Positions 1 through 8,085 of a stretch of DNA of 64,000 nt are shown piece by piece. The position numbers and the translations under genes were made by a program. The stretch's first letter is position 1, and each line of letters begins with the position of its first letter. The DNA is from Tianweitania populi (lineage in GTDB: Bacteria > Pseudomonadota > Alphaproteobacteria > Rhizobiales > Rhizobiaceae). The stretch lies in contig NZ_BMZQ01000004.1 in the NCBI RefSeq assembly GCF_014652875.1, forward strand, positions 1-64,000. The letters run 5' to 3'. Under the pieces are notes generated by a model. The model saw only the letters and a list, made by a program, of their open reading frames with translations. It was not told the DNA's origin and did no database searches.

Positions 1-138
1 GCTCGCCCAAGCCTGCCATTGCGACGGATGGTGGCGCTTGGTGGATTCAAAAGCTACACTGCAACTGTCTAAAAGAATCGACCCGCAGACCTCTTTGTCG
101 GTTCCATAACACAGATTATACAACTTAAGGCCATAACC

Positions 139-178
139 GCAAAGTTCGAATGTCCTGTTCCTGCAAAGTTGGAATGTC
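139..178. repeat. Two near-identical 16-mers, probable left end of a dead IS
   Basis: GCAAAGTTCGAATGTC (139-154) and GCAAAGTTGGAATGTC (163-178) differ by one base and sit 24 bases apart, just before a transposase pseudogene. Tandem short repeats at the end of an insertion sequence often act as transposase-binding sites, so this is probably the left end of the element. No matching right end was found. Bases 1-138 hold nothing recognisable. Confidence 0.45.
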
Positions 179-213
179 ACTCCTTGGTCTGAATGGCGCC
201 TGGGAGCTTGCTG

Positions 214-1156
214 ATGGGACTAATTACGATGAGCTAGCGCGATCTGCCGCCGATCGAGATTTTGTCGAAGGTCATTGCCGTCCGAATGAGCATGGTGTCC
301 GGGGCGCATGTGCTTGATCTGAGCACACGCAAGATCCGGCGGCTGCTCGAGCGAATGCAAAATGGTGGCGCGGTATCGATCCGGCACAAGGCGATCGGCC
401 GGCCATCGAACAACCGGATCAGCAACGGTGTCTGAGATTACGCGGTGACGCTGGTTCGCGAACGCTACGCGGATTTTGCGCCGACATTGGCGGCCGAGAA
501 GCTGGCTGAGCGCGAAGGGTCTGATGTCTCGCGTGAGACGTTGCGCAACTGGATGTCGGAGTGCGGTCTTTGGCTATCCCGCAAACAGCGGCGGACGTTT
601 CGTCAGCCGCGGCTGCGACGTGAAGCCTATGGCGAGCTGGCGCAGATTGACGGATCGGACCATCGTTGGTTCGAGGATCGCAGCCCGCCGTGCTCGTTGC
701 TGGTGTTCGTCGACGATGCGACTGGCAGATTGATGCAGTTGCGGTTTGTTCGCTCGGAGAGTGCCTTCACCTATTTCGAGGCACTGGAGCTTTATCTGAA
801 GTGTCACGGTGCACCGGTTGCCTTTTATTCCGACAAGCACTCGGTGTTTCGGGTGGCGAGGAAGGATGCCAAGGGCGGTCAGGGCATGACCCAATTTGGT
901 CGTGCGCTTTGCGAGCTCAACATCGAGATCCCTTGTGCAAATTCGAGCCAAGCCAAGGGCCGCGTTGAGCGGATGAACCGCACGCTGCAGGATCGACTTG
1001 TTAAGGAGCTGCGGTTGGCGGGCATCGACACCATGGACGCAGGCAATGCGTTTTTGCCGGGCTTCATGGAGGACTACAATACACGCTTCGCGATCATCCC
1101 TCCCCGATCTGACGACCCTGCATCGTCCGATGAACCTGGCGCCCGATCGACTGGGC
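214..1156 (+). pseudogene. ISNCY-family (IS1202-like) transposase, inactivated
   Basis: The reading starts at ATG 214 and gives an HTH-containing N-terminus (residues such as LSTRKIRRLLERM and GRPSNNRIS) followed by the DDE integrase core of ISNCY transposases (QIDGSDHRWFEDR, FVDDATG, FYSDKHSVF, SQAKGRVERMNRTLQDR). It is broken at least three times: TAG at 235-237, TGA at 433-435, and an extra base near 1115-1120, after which the family sequence continues in another frame (LHRPMNLAPDRL) and stops around 1156. The last third of the protein is absent, and the sequence runs straight into another gene remnant on the opposite strand. The core from 445 is still open for 246 codons, so decay is fairly recent. 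Confidence 0.85.
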
Positions 1157-1565
1157 TTCCTTCCCGGTACGGCGCGTGCCCATAGTGACGATTTCGCCTT
1201 CGTCATCCTTGTCGAGGAATGGCCCGCGCCGCCGGCCGGCTTTACCGTTCGGGGGAAGGCCGGTACCGAGGCGCAGCGATGGCCCTCGCCGGCGGCCAAA
1301 AGCTGCACGCAAATATTGCCGACCGACACGACATACACCGGGAAGGGCAAGCCATTCGGCGACATCAGCCAGGCAAGCTGGTCATATACCGCCTTCGGTT
1401 CCAGCTGGTATCGGCGAAGATGGCTCAGTCGGGCATCGGCCCGATGTCGCCATGCGCGGCCATCAGCGCCATGGTGGTGGATTGCACGCCCGGTCCAAGC
1501 GAGACGGCGCGCAGGCAGATCGAGGACGCCTTGCCCTCCCCGGTGACAACAGGAGCGTGGAACAT
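1157..1565 (-). pseudogene. PAPS-reductase-like (adenine nucleotide alpha hydrolase family) protein, broken and truncated
   Basis: Read from ATG 1565 the minus strand gives AVSLGPGVQSTTMALMAAHG, the PP-loop region of the phosphoadenosine phosphosulfate reductase-like proteins found on plasmids and integrative elements. An in-frame stop follows (MPD then TGA). The family sequence continues in a second frame (WEPKAVYDQLAWLM-like, LPFPVYVVSVGNI, LLAAGEGHR) and then in a third (DKDDEGEIVTMGTRR). It stops near 1157, where it abuts the transposase remnant, so the 3' half is lost. Its start overlaps the stop of the ArdC remnant (TGATG), so the two once formed an operon. The identification rests on my memory of the family; frameshifts rule out a working product. 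Confidence 0.7.
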
Positions 1566-2147
1566 CAGGCCGCCGCGCGATCGTCGGAGGCGGCCGGTTG
1601 CAGCACATGCAGATAGTTGACCGCCCGCTAGGCATCGGCGGCGGCCTGGAAGATAGCTCGCTTGTAATTGGCGCGGACGGTCAGCCAGCTTTCGAGGTCC
1701 GCCGTTCGATCGGGCCAGCGGGTTTTATACTTGGTATAGGGACTGAGATCGCGACTGACACGGTCGGCCTTCGCTGTCCAATGAATGTGCTCATGGCTCA
1801 GGACAGCGACGTAGGAGGCCGCATCCCGGACGGTCTCGAAGGGTGGCATCTGGATGTGGTCGGAGACAGGTGCATAGAATGGCTACGATCCGACATGCTG
1901 CATATCGGCACCGGCATTGGTAAAGGATTGGTCGGCGCCCTCATTCGTTTGACCGGATCGATGACCGGCGCGGGCCGGAATAATAATGTTCGGGCAGCCT
2001 GCTTGAAGGTTATCCAGATAGGCCCGGCATAGCCACGCGCCAGGGCTGGACCCAAGGTCGCACCATCTTCTCTAGCTGCCCGACGATCAGGTTCGTGATT
2101 CGCTCATAGATGTCGATGCGAGTCTTGTTCTTCTCTTTACTGCGCAT
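1565..2147 (-). pseudogene. ardC: ArdC-type antirestriction protein (DUF1738), decayed
   Basis: ATG 2147 follows a good ribosome binding site (GGGAGG) and begins a typical ArdC N-terminus: IDIYERITNLIVGQLEKMVRPW, the ssDNA-binding part of the protein. The frame then breaks; a second piece contains GYAGPIWITFKQA. A third piece carries the zinc-peptidase-like region (MPPFETVRDAASYVAVLSHE with HIHWTAK) and the C-terminal DYKRAIFQAAADA-like stretch, then an in-frame TAG at 1628-1630 before the natural end. At about 190 codons in total against roughly 300 for the family, a large part of the middle is deleted. ArdC protects incoming plasmids and conjugative elements from restriction, so the gene marks a former mobile element here. 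Confidence 0.75.
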
Positions 2148-2342
2148 TTTTAAGAACCTCCCGTCTGGGGCATGCGCCAATCACGGCCTCGTCGCGAGGT
2201 GCAAAAAAAGGCGGAGCAGGCTCGCAGGCAGAGCACCCGGAAAGGCCGGAACGGAGCGCCGGACGGCGAAGCCTTTGCGCTGGCTGCCTGGCTTCGCCAA
2301 GATCCTCGACAGGACGGGGTCGTGAACTACCGCTGCGGAAAG

Positions 2343-2371
2343 AGAAAGGCGGCGCGCTGCGCCGCCTTTCT
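2343..2371 (-). terminator. Rho-independent terminator of the small gene to its right
   Basis: A perfect 12-bp stem (AGAAAGGCGGCG / CGCCGCCTTTCT) with a 5-base loop lies 22 bases after the stop codon of the minus-strand gene at 2394-2579. On the minus strand the stem ends in CTTTCTCTTTCC, a moderately T-rich tail. This is the clearest terminator in the window and supports the small gene being transcribed. Confidence 0.7.
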
Positions 2372-2393
2372 GCAATCAAGGAGGAAAGTCGGT

Positions 2394-2579
2394 TCAGTGA
2401 ACCGAATGGCCGCCGCAATAGGGATCGCAGACGTAATGAGCACCGACTTCGGCGTCGTAGAGTTCGATTTCGGGAATGACGCCGTATTCGTCGGCGAAGC
2501 GGAAGAGGATGACCGTGGTTATGAGGGTGCGGGCGAGGTTCCAGGCGTGCTCCTGGGCAAGTTCGAGGTTGTGCGACAC
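2394..2579 (-). CDS. Small hypothetical protein, 61 aa
   Basis: The product has no family I recognise. It starts with GTG at 2579, preceded by GGAG at seven bases, and ends in a Cys/His-rich tail (YVCDPYCGGHSVH) that could bind a metal. The central part is helical and acidic (FADEYGVIPEIELYDAEVG). A strong hairpin terminator follows the stop codon. The gene lies in the decayed mobile-element strip, next to the ArdC remnant, so it is probably accessory cargo. It has a clean ribosome binding site, sensible codon use and its own terminator, which makes it more credible than the overlapping plus-strand reading frames. Confidence 0.55.
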   Translation of the reverse strand: MSHNLELAQEHAWNLARTLITTVILFRFADEYGVIPEIELYDAEVGAHYVCDPYCGGHSVH

Positions 2580-2998
2580 CTGAGGGCTCCATCTTGGAGC
2601 GGGACAATCCCGCTCGATGGCTCTGTCAGCGTGCGGCGGCGGGCGCGATCACCACAGGCGAAGACAAGCGGCCACAATTTGCTAGCGGACCCCTGCGGGT
2701 TGATCGTGGAAGATCCGCAGCCGCATCAGGAATGCCATTACTGGAAAGCGGGTTTGTACTGCGGCAATGGGGATAAAGGTGTGTTGCCGAGCGCCGTCCC
2801 GTCCGACATGCCGGGGGACAAGCCTGTACAGTTCGGCTGAGGGGATAGTCTTGCTTGCCGCTATGGGAGCGGTGCGACATGGTTCGTCAGCCTCAAGACT
2901 AATGGGATGTTACAGCATAGAGGACGGTACGCTTGACGTACGAAAGTGCACCTCACGGGATCCCGACCACGCACGCAGATGAGTTGAACGCCGATCTC
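2580..2998. other. No recognisable gene
   Basis: No reading frame here resembles a known family. The plus-strand frame ending at 2840 has a tail (near 2713-2837) with mixed composition that might be a gene remnant, but I see no start, ribosome binding site or homology. A short perfect inverted repeat (GTACG-CTTGA-CGTAC) occurs near 2930. The stretch is most simply read as decayed accessory DNA. Confidence 0.4.
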
Positions 2999-3310
2999 CT
3001 ATCGTTCGTCCGGAGCGAGTGATGACACGTTCGCCGATTGGTCGGCGACATTCATGGACAGGAGCTCCGACCGCCACAGCCGATCCTTTCCCTTCGCAAC
3101 TCGCCAGGTTCGACCGTTCACAACTGTACCCCGCGCGGTGCAATATTCGGGAATTGAAAGGCGGAGAACATCGTCCTCCCCCGACCATTCGGCGATGACG
3201 GTGATGCCGTCGCCAAACTCGACCAGGCATTCCGGTCCGGGTTTTCCGTCGTCATCGACCGTCACCCGGCCCTTCCGGAAAGCGTGGCTGTGCGGAAACA
3301 CGAAGCGCAT
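2999..3310 (-). CDS. Hypothetical protein, 103 aa
   Basis: I chose ATG 3310 (MRFVFPHSHAFRKGRV) because GAGGAG lies about nine bases upstream; the frame stays open to 3388, but that extension reads like noncoding sequence. The protein is predicted to be mostly beta strand (GRVTVDDDGKPGPECLVEFG, GITVIAEWSGEDDVLRLSIP), with a Trp/Arg-rich second half (GRTWRVAKGKDRLWRSELL). I recall similar small proteins in rhizobial accessory regions but cannot name a family or function. It is isolated between the 61-aa gene and the epimerase fragment, with no operon partner. Confidence 0.5.
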   Translation of the reverse strand: MRFVFPHSHAFRKGRVTVDDDGKPGPECLVEFGDGITVIAEWSGEDDVLRLSIPEYCTARGTVVNGRTWRVAKGKDRLWRSELLSMNVADQSANVSSLAPDER

Positions 3311-3436
3311 GCGGCACTGCTCCTCTCGACGCGTTTCGTCATCTGCCCGCGGCGGGGCACCCTCGTCAAAAAAGCATAGTAGATTCAAACGATCCTCGGT
3401 GCCTACGGGCAGATCTCAAACGAGCCTGCCGTCTAA

Positions 3437-3690
3437 CTAAAACGCAGCTTCACCAACGAAATTCGGCTGGTTAGCCGGAACCCAAGAAAGGTGAACGACA
3501 GCAACCATCTGCATAAAGCTGATCTGCTCGACGCTAGGGAAGCGCTTGAGGCATTCGAAGGCTCAGAGATCGTCTACCTGACCGCTGGGCTGCCGATGGA
3601 TCTTAAGCTTTGGGTCGAACAGTGGCCGGTCAACATGAAGAACGTGTTCGACGCATGCGCCGACCACGGCACCCGGCTGGGAAGCGAGAC
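3437..3690 (+). pseudogene. Internal fragment of an NAD-dependent epimerase/dehydratase
   Basis: From just after an in-frame stop at 3434, the sequence reads NEIRLVSRNPRKVN, then KADLLDA and GSEIVYLTAGLP, then LKLWVEQWPVNMKNVFDACA. This is the usual order in the atypical SDR family: loop after strand 2, D(L)LD strand 3, and the strand 4 region before the active-site helix. The N-terminal GxxGxxG nucleotide-binding loop and everything after DACADHGTRL (including the expected VFFDN strand and the catalytic Tyr-Lys) are missing, so only about 80 residues of a roughly 300-residue protein survive. The open frame from GTG 3491 to 3754 is therefore not a real gene. Confidence 0.65.
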
Positions 3691-3754
3691 GTCGAAGTCG
3701 ACCATCATCTTGAACAACGCTATCACCGCTTCGAAGTCTTCGCGGATATTCTAA

Positions 3755-4365
3755 AGCTAAGGCCGCTGGCGCGAGGATTGCGGGATCACCGCATCGGCGA
3801 TGTCTCCGCTTCCAGCGCGGTGGCGACAGCAGACTCGAACATCGCCGCATCCGTCCGACTCGAAGCCTTCGGCCTTGCAGACCACGTAAAAGGGATAGCC
3901 GAGACCAATCGGCGCGCGCTCGCCGAAAACAGCGCGGAGAATGAACTCGAGGGCTCATTCCACACGAGTTCGAAGGAAGAGAGCGTACCGGCCAGATCGC
4001 GCTGCATCCGGTTCAGCGTTCGTGCACCTGCGTCTAAACTGTCGAAGGACAACAGCGCGGTGCTTGTGGTGGATGGTGCCGGATGCAAACGCAGCACCGC
4101 TTTCGTGATCACACCGAGCGGTCCTTCGGACCCGATGAACAGGTGCATCAGATCATAACCGATAATGTCCTTGGGATACGGAACAAGGTGGCTGAGCACA
4201 GTTTCGTTTGCCAGCACGCATTCCAGCCCGAGAGCCTGGTCGCGCGCAACGCCATAGCGAAGGGGCCGGAAGCCACCTGCATTGGTGGGCAGTGTACCGC
4301 CGAGATGGGCGCTGCCGCGCAGGCCATTGGCAATCTCATGAAAATAACACCTTCGTCAAACCGCT
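3755..4365 (-). pseudogene. FAD-linked oxidase (GlcD/D-lactate dehydrogenase-like), fragment
   Basis: The minus strand reads HEIANGLRGSAHLGGTLPTN, then AGGFRPLRYGVARDQALGLE, VPYPKDIIGYDLMHLFIGSE and GPLGVITKAVLRLHP. These are the FAD-binding type-4 (PCMH) domain landmarks of GlcD/D-2-hydroxyacid dehydrogenases. The reading shifts frame near 3800 (the family continues as EAGDIADAVIP) and is then cut off. The N-terminal part before the GGTLPTNAGG loop is also missing. About 200 of the usual 460 residues remain. It abuts the epimerase fragment, so this is a deletion scar. Bases 4366-4564, between it and the HMG-CoA reductase gene, show no gene. Confidence 0.75.
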
Positions 4366-4564
4366 GGACCTGTCGTTTACCTGTGGCACCAGGTTCCGGG
4401 TGGTCGCCAGGAAAGATCGCACCTTAACGCGTGCCACTGCGGTTCGTGGTTGGCTGCTGGCCATCCGCGATCAACCCATCGGGACTTGAGCGGCGGACGC
4501 TTGCGCAACCAACCCCAAGACGGGTGAAGCGGCAGGGCTTTCGCCTCGCCACCGAGTCTCTGGA

Positions 4565-5839
4565 TCAAGCGCCCTGCCTGATCTCGTCGAGGATTGCGTG
4601 GGCGCGATCCATGCGCACGTGCCCGCCGCTGCGCAGCTTGGCGACGACGGCTTCGATCTCCTCGCCTTGCGCACCGGCCATGACGGCGATGTTGCGGGCA
4701 TGGAGCGACATGTGGCCTTTCTGGATGCCTTCCGCCGCCAAAGCGCGCAGCGCGCCGGTGTTCTGGGCGAGGCCAACCGAAACGATCACCTGCGCCAGTT
4801 CCTGCGCGCCGGTGACACCGAGAAGCTTCACCGCGGCCTGCGCCACAGGATGGGTCTTGGTGGCGCCGCCGACGAGGCCAACCGGCATCGGCACTTCCAT
4901 CGTGCCGACGAGGTTGCCGGCAGCATCCTTCTCGTAATGCGAAAGCGATGTGTAGCGTCCGCCCGCTGCTGCATGTGAGTGGCAGCCGGCTTCCACGGCG
5001 CGGGTGTCGTTGCCAGTTGCCAGCACCACGGCGGTGATGCCGTTCATGATGCCCTTATTGTGGGTCGCGGCGCGGTAGGGGTCGGCTACGGCGAACGCAT
5101 AGGCGTCGATGATGCCGTCGACGACGTCCGGGCCACCAAGCGCTGCTGCGTCGTAGGTCGCGCGCACACGGGCCATGCGGCGGTCGGCTTTGTTGGAGAG
5201 GATCCGTAAGCGCACGCGGGCATCGGCGATTTCGGCCACCAGCGGTGCCAGCGCCTCGGCCATCGTGTTCACCGCATTCGCACCCATCGCATCGCGCACG
5301 TCGACGATGAGATGGAGCACGACATAAATGCGCCCTACCCCGGCTTCCACGATGCGCACGTCGATGTCGCGCGCACCGCCACCCAGCTTCACGAGGACCG
5401 GATCCTGCTCGTTTGCGAGCGCCAGAATGTCGTCGCGGCGCTCATAAAGCTTGAGGCGAGCGCCATACGGGTCCTTCGTGCCGACGAGCTGGATCTGCGA
5501 GATCATGATCGGCTGGTCGGCCGAGGTGAAGAAGCCGCCATTGATGCGGGCGACCGAGGCCATGTTGCTGGCCGCCGCCACCACCGAGGGCTCCTCGGTC
5601 GCCATCGGAATGAGGTAGTCACGGCCGTTGACAGTGAAGTTCGCGGCTACACCGACCGGGATCGACAGCGTGCCCACCACGTTCTCGATCATGCGGTCGG
5701 CAATCGACAGTATGTCCGGATTGGGCTGGGTCAGGCTGGCCAACTCGCTTTCGGGCAGCCCGGTCAGCTCGACGACGGCCTTGAACCGGTCCGCTGGCGA
5801 GAGCTTGTAGAAGCCCGGAATACGGCTGTTGACAGACAT
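4565..5839 (-). CDS. mvaA: Hydroxymethylglutaryl-CoA reductase, degradative (class II)
   Basis: This 424-residue protein interconverts mevalonate + CoA and HMG-CoA using a nicotinamide cofactor; class II enzymes mainly run in the oxidative, mevalonate-degrading direction. The length and catalytic residues match the Pseudomonas mevalonii enzyme: Glu83 in ATEEPS, Lys262 in THNKG, Asp278 in TGNDTR and His380 near the C-terminus in GHMSLHARN. The cofactor-binding region lies around residues 140-230. ATG 5839 has AGGGAG at a good distance; the frame is open further upstream, but without coding character. The gene follows the PucR-type regulator on the same strand, behind its own promoter-like sequence with the shared 19-bp motif. 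Oxidation of mevalonate here and cleavage by the lyase at 8086 would form a complete mevalonate-catabolic route. Whether NAD or NADP is used was not determined. Confidence 0.93.
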   Translation of the reverse strand: MSVNSRIPGFYKLSPADRFKAVVELTGLPESELASLTQPNPDILSIADRMIENVVGTLSIPVGVAANFTVNGRDYLIPMATEEPSVVAAASNMASVARINGGFFTSADQPIMISQIQLVGTKDPYGARLKLYERRDDILALANEQDPVLVKLGGGARDIDVRIVEAGVGRIYVVLHLIVDVRDAMGANAVNTMAEALAPLVAEIADARVRLRILSNKADRRMARVRATYDAAALGGPDVVDGIIDAYAFAVADPYRAATHNKGIMNGITAVVLATGNDTRAVEAGCHSHAAAGGRYTSLSHYEKDAAGNLVGTMEVPMPVGLVGGATKTHPVAQAAVKLLGVTGAQELAQVIVSVGLAQNTGALRALAAEGIQKGHMSLHARNIAVMAGAQGEEIEAVVAKLRSGGHVRMDRAHAILDEIRQGA

Positions 5840-5870
5840 GTGGCGAAACTCCCTGCGTTTCTTTTTCGGG

Positions 5871-5917
5871 AAGCTAGGTGGCACGAGCTGCGATGGACAA
5901 TGTGCAGGAAACACACA
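5871..5917 (-). promoter_or_regulatory. Putative promoter of mvaA with copy 1 of the 19-bp motif
   Basis: On the minus strand, TGTGTG-N8-ACATT (5917-5899) runs into a -35-like TTGTCC (5900-5895), then an 18-base gap and a -10-like TAGCTT (5876-5871), about 32 bases before the mvaA start codon. The motif contains the dyad TGT-N9-ACA. The same arrangement (motif touching TTGAAC, 18 bases, TAGGCT) occurs before the binding-protein gene at 11201. The position suits an activator that contacts polymerase at the -35 box. The assignment to the neighbouring PucR-type protein is inference. Confidence 0.5.
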
Positions 5918-5953
5918 GAGCCGGGATGCGCCTGTGGCTTCGTCACACGTCGC

Positions 5954-7906
5954 TCAAACGGCTTGGCCCAATACGTGCAGGCGCAGCGCTACGTGAACTT
6001 CAAGCGTGCGCGCGGGGTCGGACCAGTCGGGATTGATATGCGCGATCGTATCAAGGCGCTGCCGCATCGTATTGACGTGGATGCCGAGCAGCTCGGCGGC
6101 TTTTTGCACGCTTCGGCCGGTGTCGAGATAGGTGAGCAGCGTCACCGCAAGCTGGCTCTTGCGCTTCTCGTCCTGCTCCACAAGCGTGCCGACCGCACTG
6201 CGCAGGAAGGCTGCGATGGCATCCTCGCCACGGTTCTGGAACAGCAGGCCGTACATCGAGAGGCTGCGCTCGAAGGTCACGCGACCCTGCTGGTTCAGGC
6301 CGCGGATGAGACCGAGGCAGCGGCGCAGCGCCTCATACTGAGCCGGCACCTTGTCGAAGCTGGAAACGGGATCGGAGATTACGATGGTGAAGCGCTGGTC
6401 GAAGGCCTCATCGAGCCGTTCGGAGATCCGTTTTGCGAGCTTTTCAGGGTCAGCCGCATTGGAAACGATCGCAAGGTCGCCGTTGAATTCGGCAAAGATC
6501 GTGTCGCGTCCTGCGAGCGTCGAGCGCAGTGCCGACGAGGCCTGCGCCGAGGTGATTGCAAGCAGTTCCACCAGGATGACGGTGACCGGCCATGTCAGGC
6601 TGATGCCTGGCGGCAGGCGGCGCGCGCTTTCAGGCGAAAACGGATCGGCAATGCCACGCAGCAGCGCCGACACCGTGTCGGCGACGTTGCGATGGGCCAT
6701 CTGTGCGATGCGATCGAGCGACAGCAACACGATGCCGGTGGCGATGGCGCTGCGCTCGAGCGTGCGCGTTTCAGACGGCGAAAGCGGGCGACTGCGGGTA
6801 AAAACCAGCGCGCCGAGCCGTGCCGAGCCGCCCATTACGGCAGCGACCAGCGTGGTGCGGCCGTCCGCCCCCATGAGCGCCACGGAACGGCCAAGCCGAT
6901 CACTTTCGCGCACGGCCTTGGCCAGCTCTTCATCGGTAAGCTGGCCCGGCGCCGTGCCGGAGATCGCGGTGCGGCTCTCGTCGATCACGCCGGCCTCGCC
7001 CTTGAGCAGCTTGGACACGCGGTTGACCAGGTCGTCCAGCGTACCGCCGCGTGCGATCAACTCGGTAAGCTGCTCATGCGCCACTGCCGCCTGCTCGATA
7101 TCGTCGGCCTTGGCCCGTAGCGCGGCATTGGCGTCCTTAGCCAGCAGGAGTGAACGCTGCGCTTCCTCGAGCAGCCGCGCATTCTCGATGGCCAGGGCTG
7201 CAAAGGTGCCGAGCGAAGAAAGCACTGCCATTTCCTGCGGCGTATAGGAACGCACATAGCGGTCGCCGACGAAAAGCACGCCCATGACATGGGCTTCGAG
7301 TTCCAGCGGGATGCCGAGGATCGAGACAATGCCTTCGCCGCTGGTGGCGCGGTCGATCTCGACATCGTGGTCGAAATTGCGGTCGGCGGTATAATTGTTG
7401 GAATAGAACGGCCGGCGGGCGCGCGCCACGCTGCCGCAAACGCCGATGTTGCGCGGTACGCGGATACACCCGAAATCCTGTGACATGACGCCTTCCGTCA
7501 CGCGCACGTAGAAGTCGCCGCGCTCGTCGTCGGCTGCCGAAAGATAGGCGATGTCGCTGCCCACGAGCTGGCGTGCGCGTCGCACGATAGCCTGCAGGAT
7601 CTGGTCGGTATCCCGCAGGGCAGACAGATCGCGCGCGGTCTCGTAGAGCGCCGAGAGCTCCACCTCGCGCTTGCGCTTCAGCTCGAAGTTTTCGCGCAGT
7701 CGCAGCGCCGTCGCCATGGCACTACCCAGCGTATCGGCAGCCGCCTCGTCGCGCGCCGTACCTTTGGCGGCATTCGCGAGTTGCTCGAAGCTCGACAATG
7801 GCGCATTGCCGTCGAGAAGCGCCAGCATGCGTTGGTAGTAGGATGCGATATCCAGATTGTCTGCCGGCTTGTGGCCAATGGGCACGATCTCAGCATGACG
7901 CGACAT
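5954..7906 (-). CDS. GAF-domain PucR/CdaR-type transcriptional regulator
   Basis: This 650-residue protein has a GAF sensor domain at roughly residues 90-235 (from ARDLSALRDTDQILQAIVRR through GIPLELEAHVMGVLFVGDRY), a short coiled-coil link, a second, more divergent sensor/CdaR-like region, and a C-terminal PucR-type helix-turn-helix (TYLDTGRSVQKAAELLGIHV, then NTMRQRLDTI). It therefore binds a small ligand and DNA and probably controls the adjacent mevalonate/HMG-CoA catabolic genes. ATG 7906 (MSRHAEIVPIG) has GGAGAG just upstream; the open frame continues to 8041 but covers the divergent promoter region. It is transcribed away from the lyase gene at 8086, and the 19-bp motif sits between the two. 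The ligand is unknown; a CoA ester or mevalonate-like acid would fit the neighbourhood. Confidence 0.85.
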   Translation of the reverse strand: MSRHAEIVPIGHKPADNLDIASYYQRMLALLDGNAPLSSFEQLANAAKGTARDEAAADTLGSAMATALRLRENFELKRKREVELSALYETARDLSALRDTDQILQAIVRRARQLVGSDIAYLSAADDERGDFYVRVTEGVMSQDFGCIRVPRNIGVCGSVARARRPFYSNNYTADRNFDHDVEIDRATSGEGIVSILGIPLELEAHVMGVLFVGDRYVRSYTPQEMAVLSSLGTFAALAIENARLLEEAQRSLLLAKDANAALRAKADDIEQAAVAHEQLTELIARGGTLDDLVNRVSKLLKGEAGVIDESRTAISGTAPGQLTDEELAKAVRESDRLGRSVALMGADGRTTLVAAVMGGSARLGALVFTRSRPLSPSETRTLERSAIATGIVLLSLDRIAQMAHRNVADTVSALLRGIADPFSPESARRLPPGISLTWPVTVILVELLAITSAQASSALRSTLAGRDTIFAEFNGDLAIVSNAADPEKLAKRISERLDEAFDQRFTIVISDPVSSFDKVPAQYEALRRCLGLIRGLNQQGRVTFERSLSMYGLLFQNRGEDAIAAFLRSAVGTLVEQDEKRKSQLAVTLLTYLDTGRSVQKAAELLGIHVNTMRQRLDTIAHINPDWSDPARTLEVHVALRLHVLGQAV

Positions 7907-7985
7907 GGCAACTCTCCAACATGGCGGCTCATCTAAGGCGTTGCCTGCCACCCTGTATGGACTGACACAGGCCCCGGTGGGAGAT

Positions 7986-8004
7986 AATGTACAGAAAGCA
8001 CACA
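7986..8004 (-). promoter_or_regulatory. Copy 2 of the 19-bp motif, between the PucR-type gene and the lyase gene
   Basis: Read on the plus strand this is AATGT-ACAGAAAG-CACACA; on the minus strand TGTGTG-N8-ACATT, 79 bases before the regulator's start codon. Relative to the regulator gene it has the same orientation as copies 1 and 3 have to their genes. It also lies 81 bases before the lyase start on the other side, so it could control both. Unlike the other two copies, no clear -10 box follows at the expected distance. Confidence 0.45.
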
Positions 8005-8085
8005 ACAACAAGCGATCCATATTGCCTGTGAACATCCGCACAAGCCAAGCCCCCGGCTAAATGTCGCTCGAAGAGGAGACACGGC

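Noticed and set aside
574-1635. Minus-strand frame of 353 codons in the transposase region
   Set aside because: Only the part around 1160-1540 resembles a protein family, and it does so in pieces in different frames, so it is treated as a pseudogene and not as one gene.
5312-7120. Long plus-strand reading frame of about 600 codons over the PucR-type and mvaA genes
   Set aside because: It lies opposite two genes with clear catalytic and DNA-binding motifs, has no ribosome binding site, and its amino acid make-up (Arg/His-rich, no family motif) is that of a high-GC shadow.
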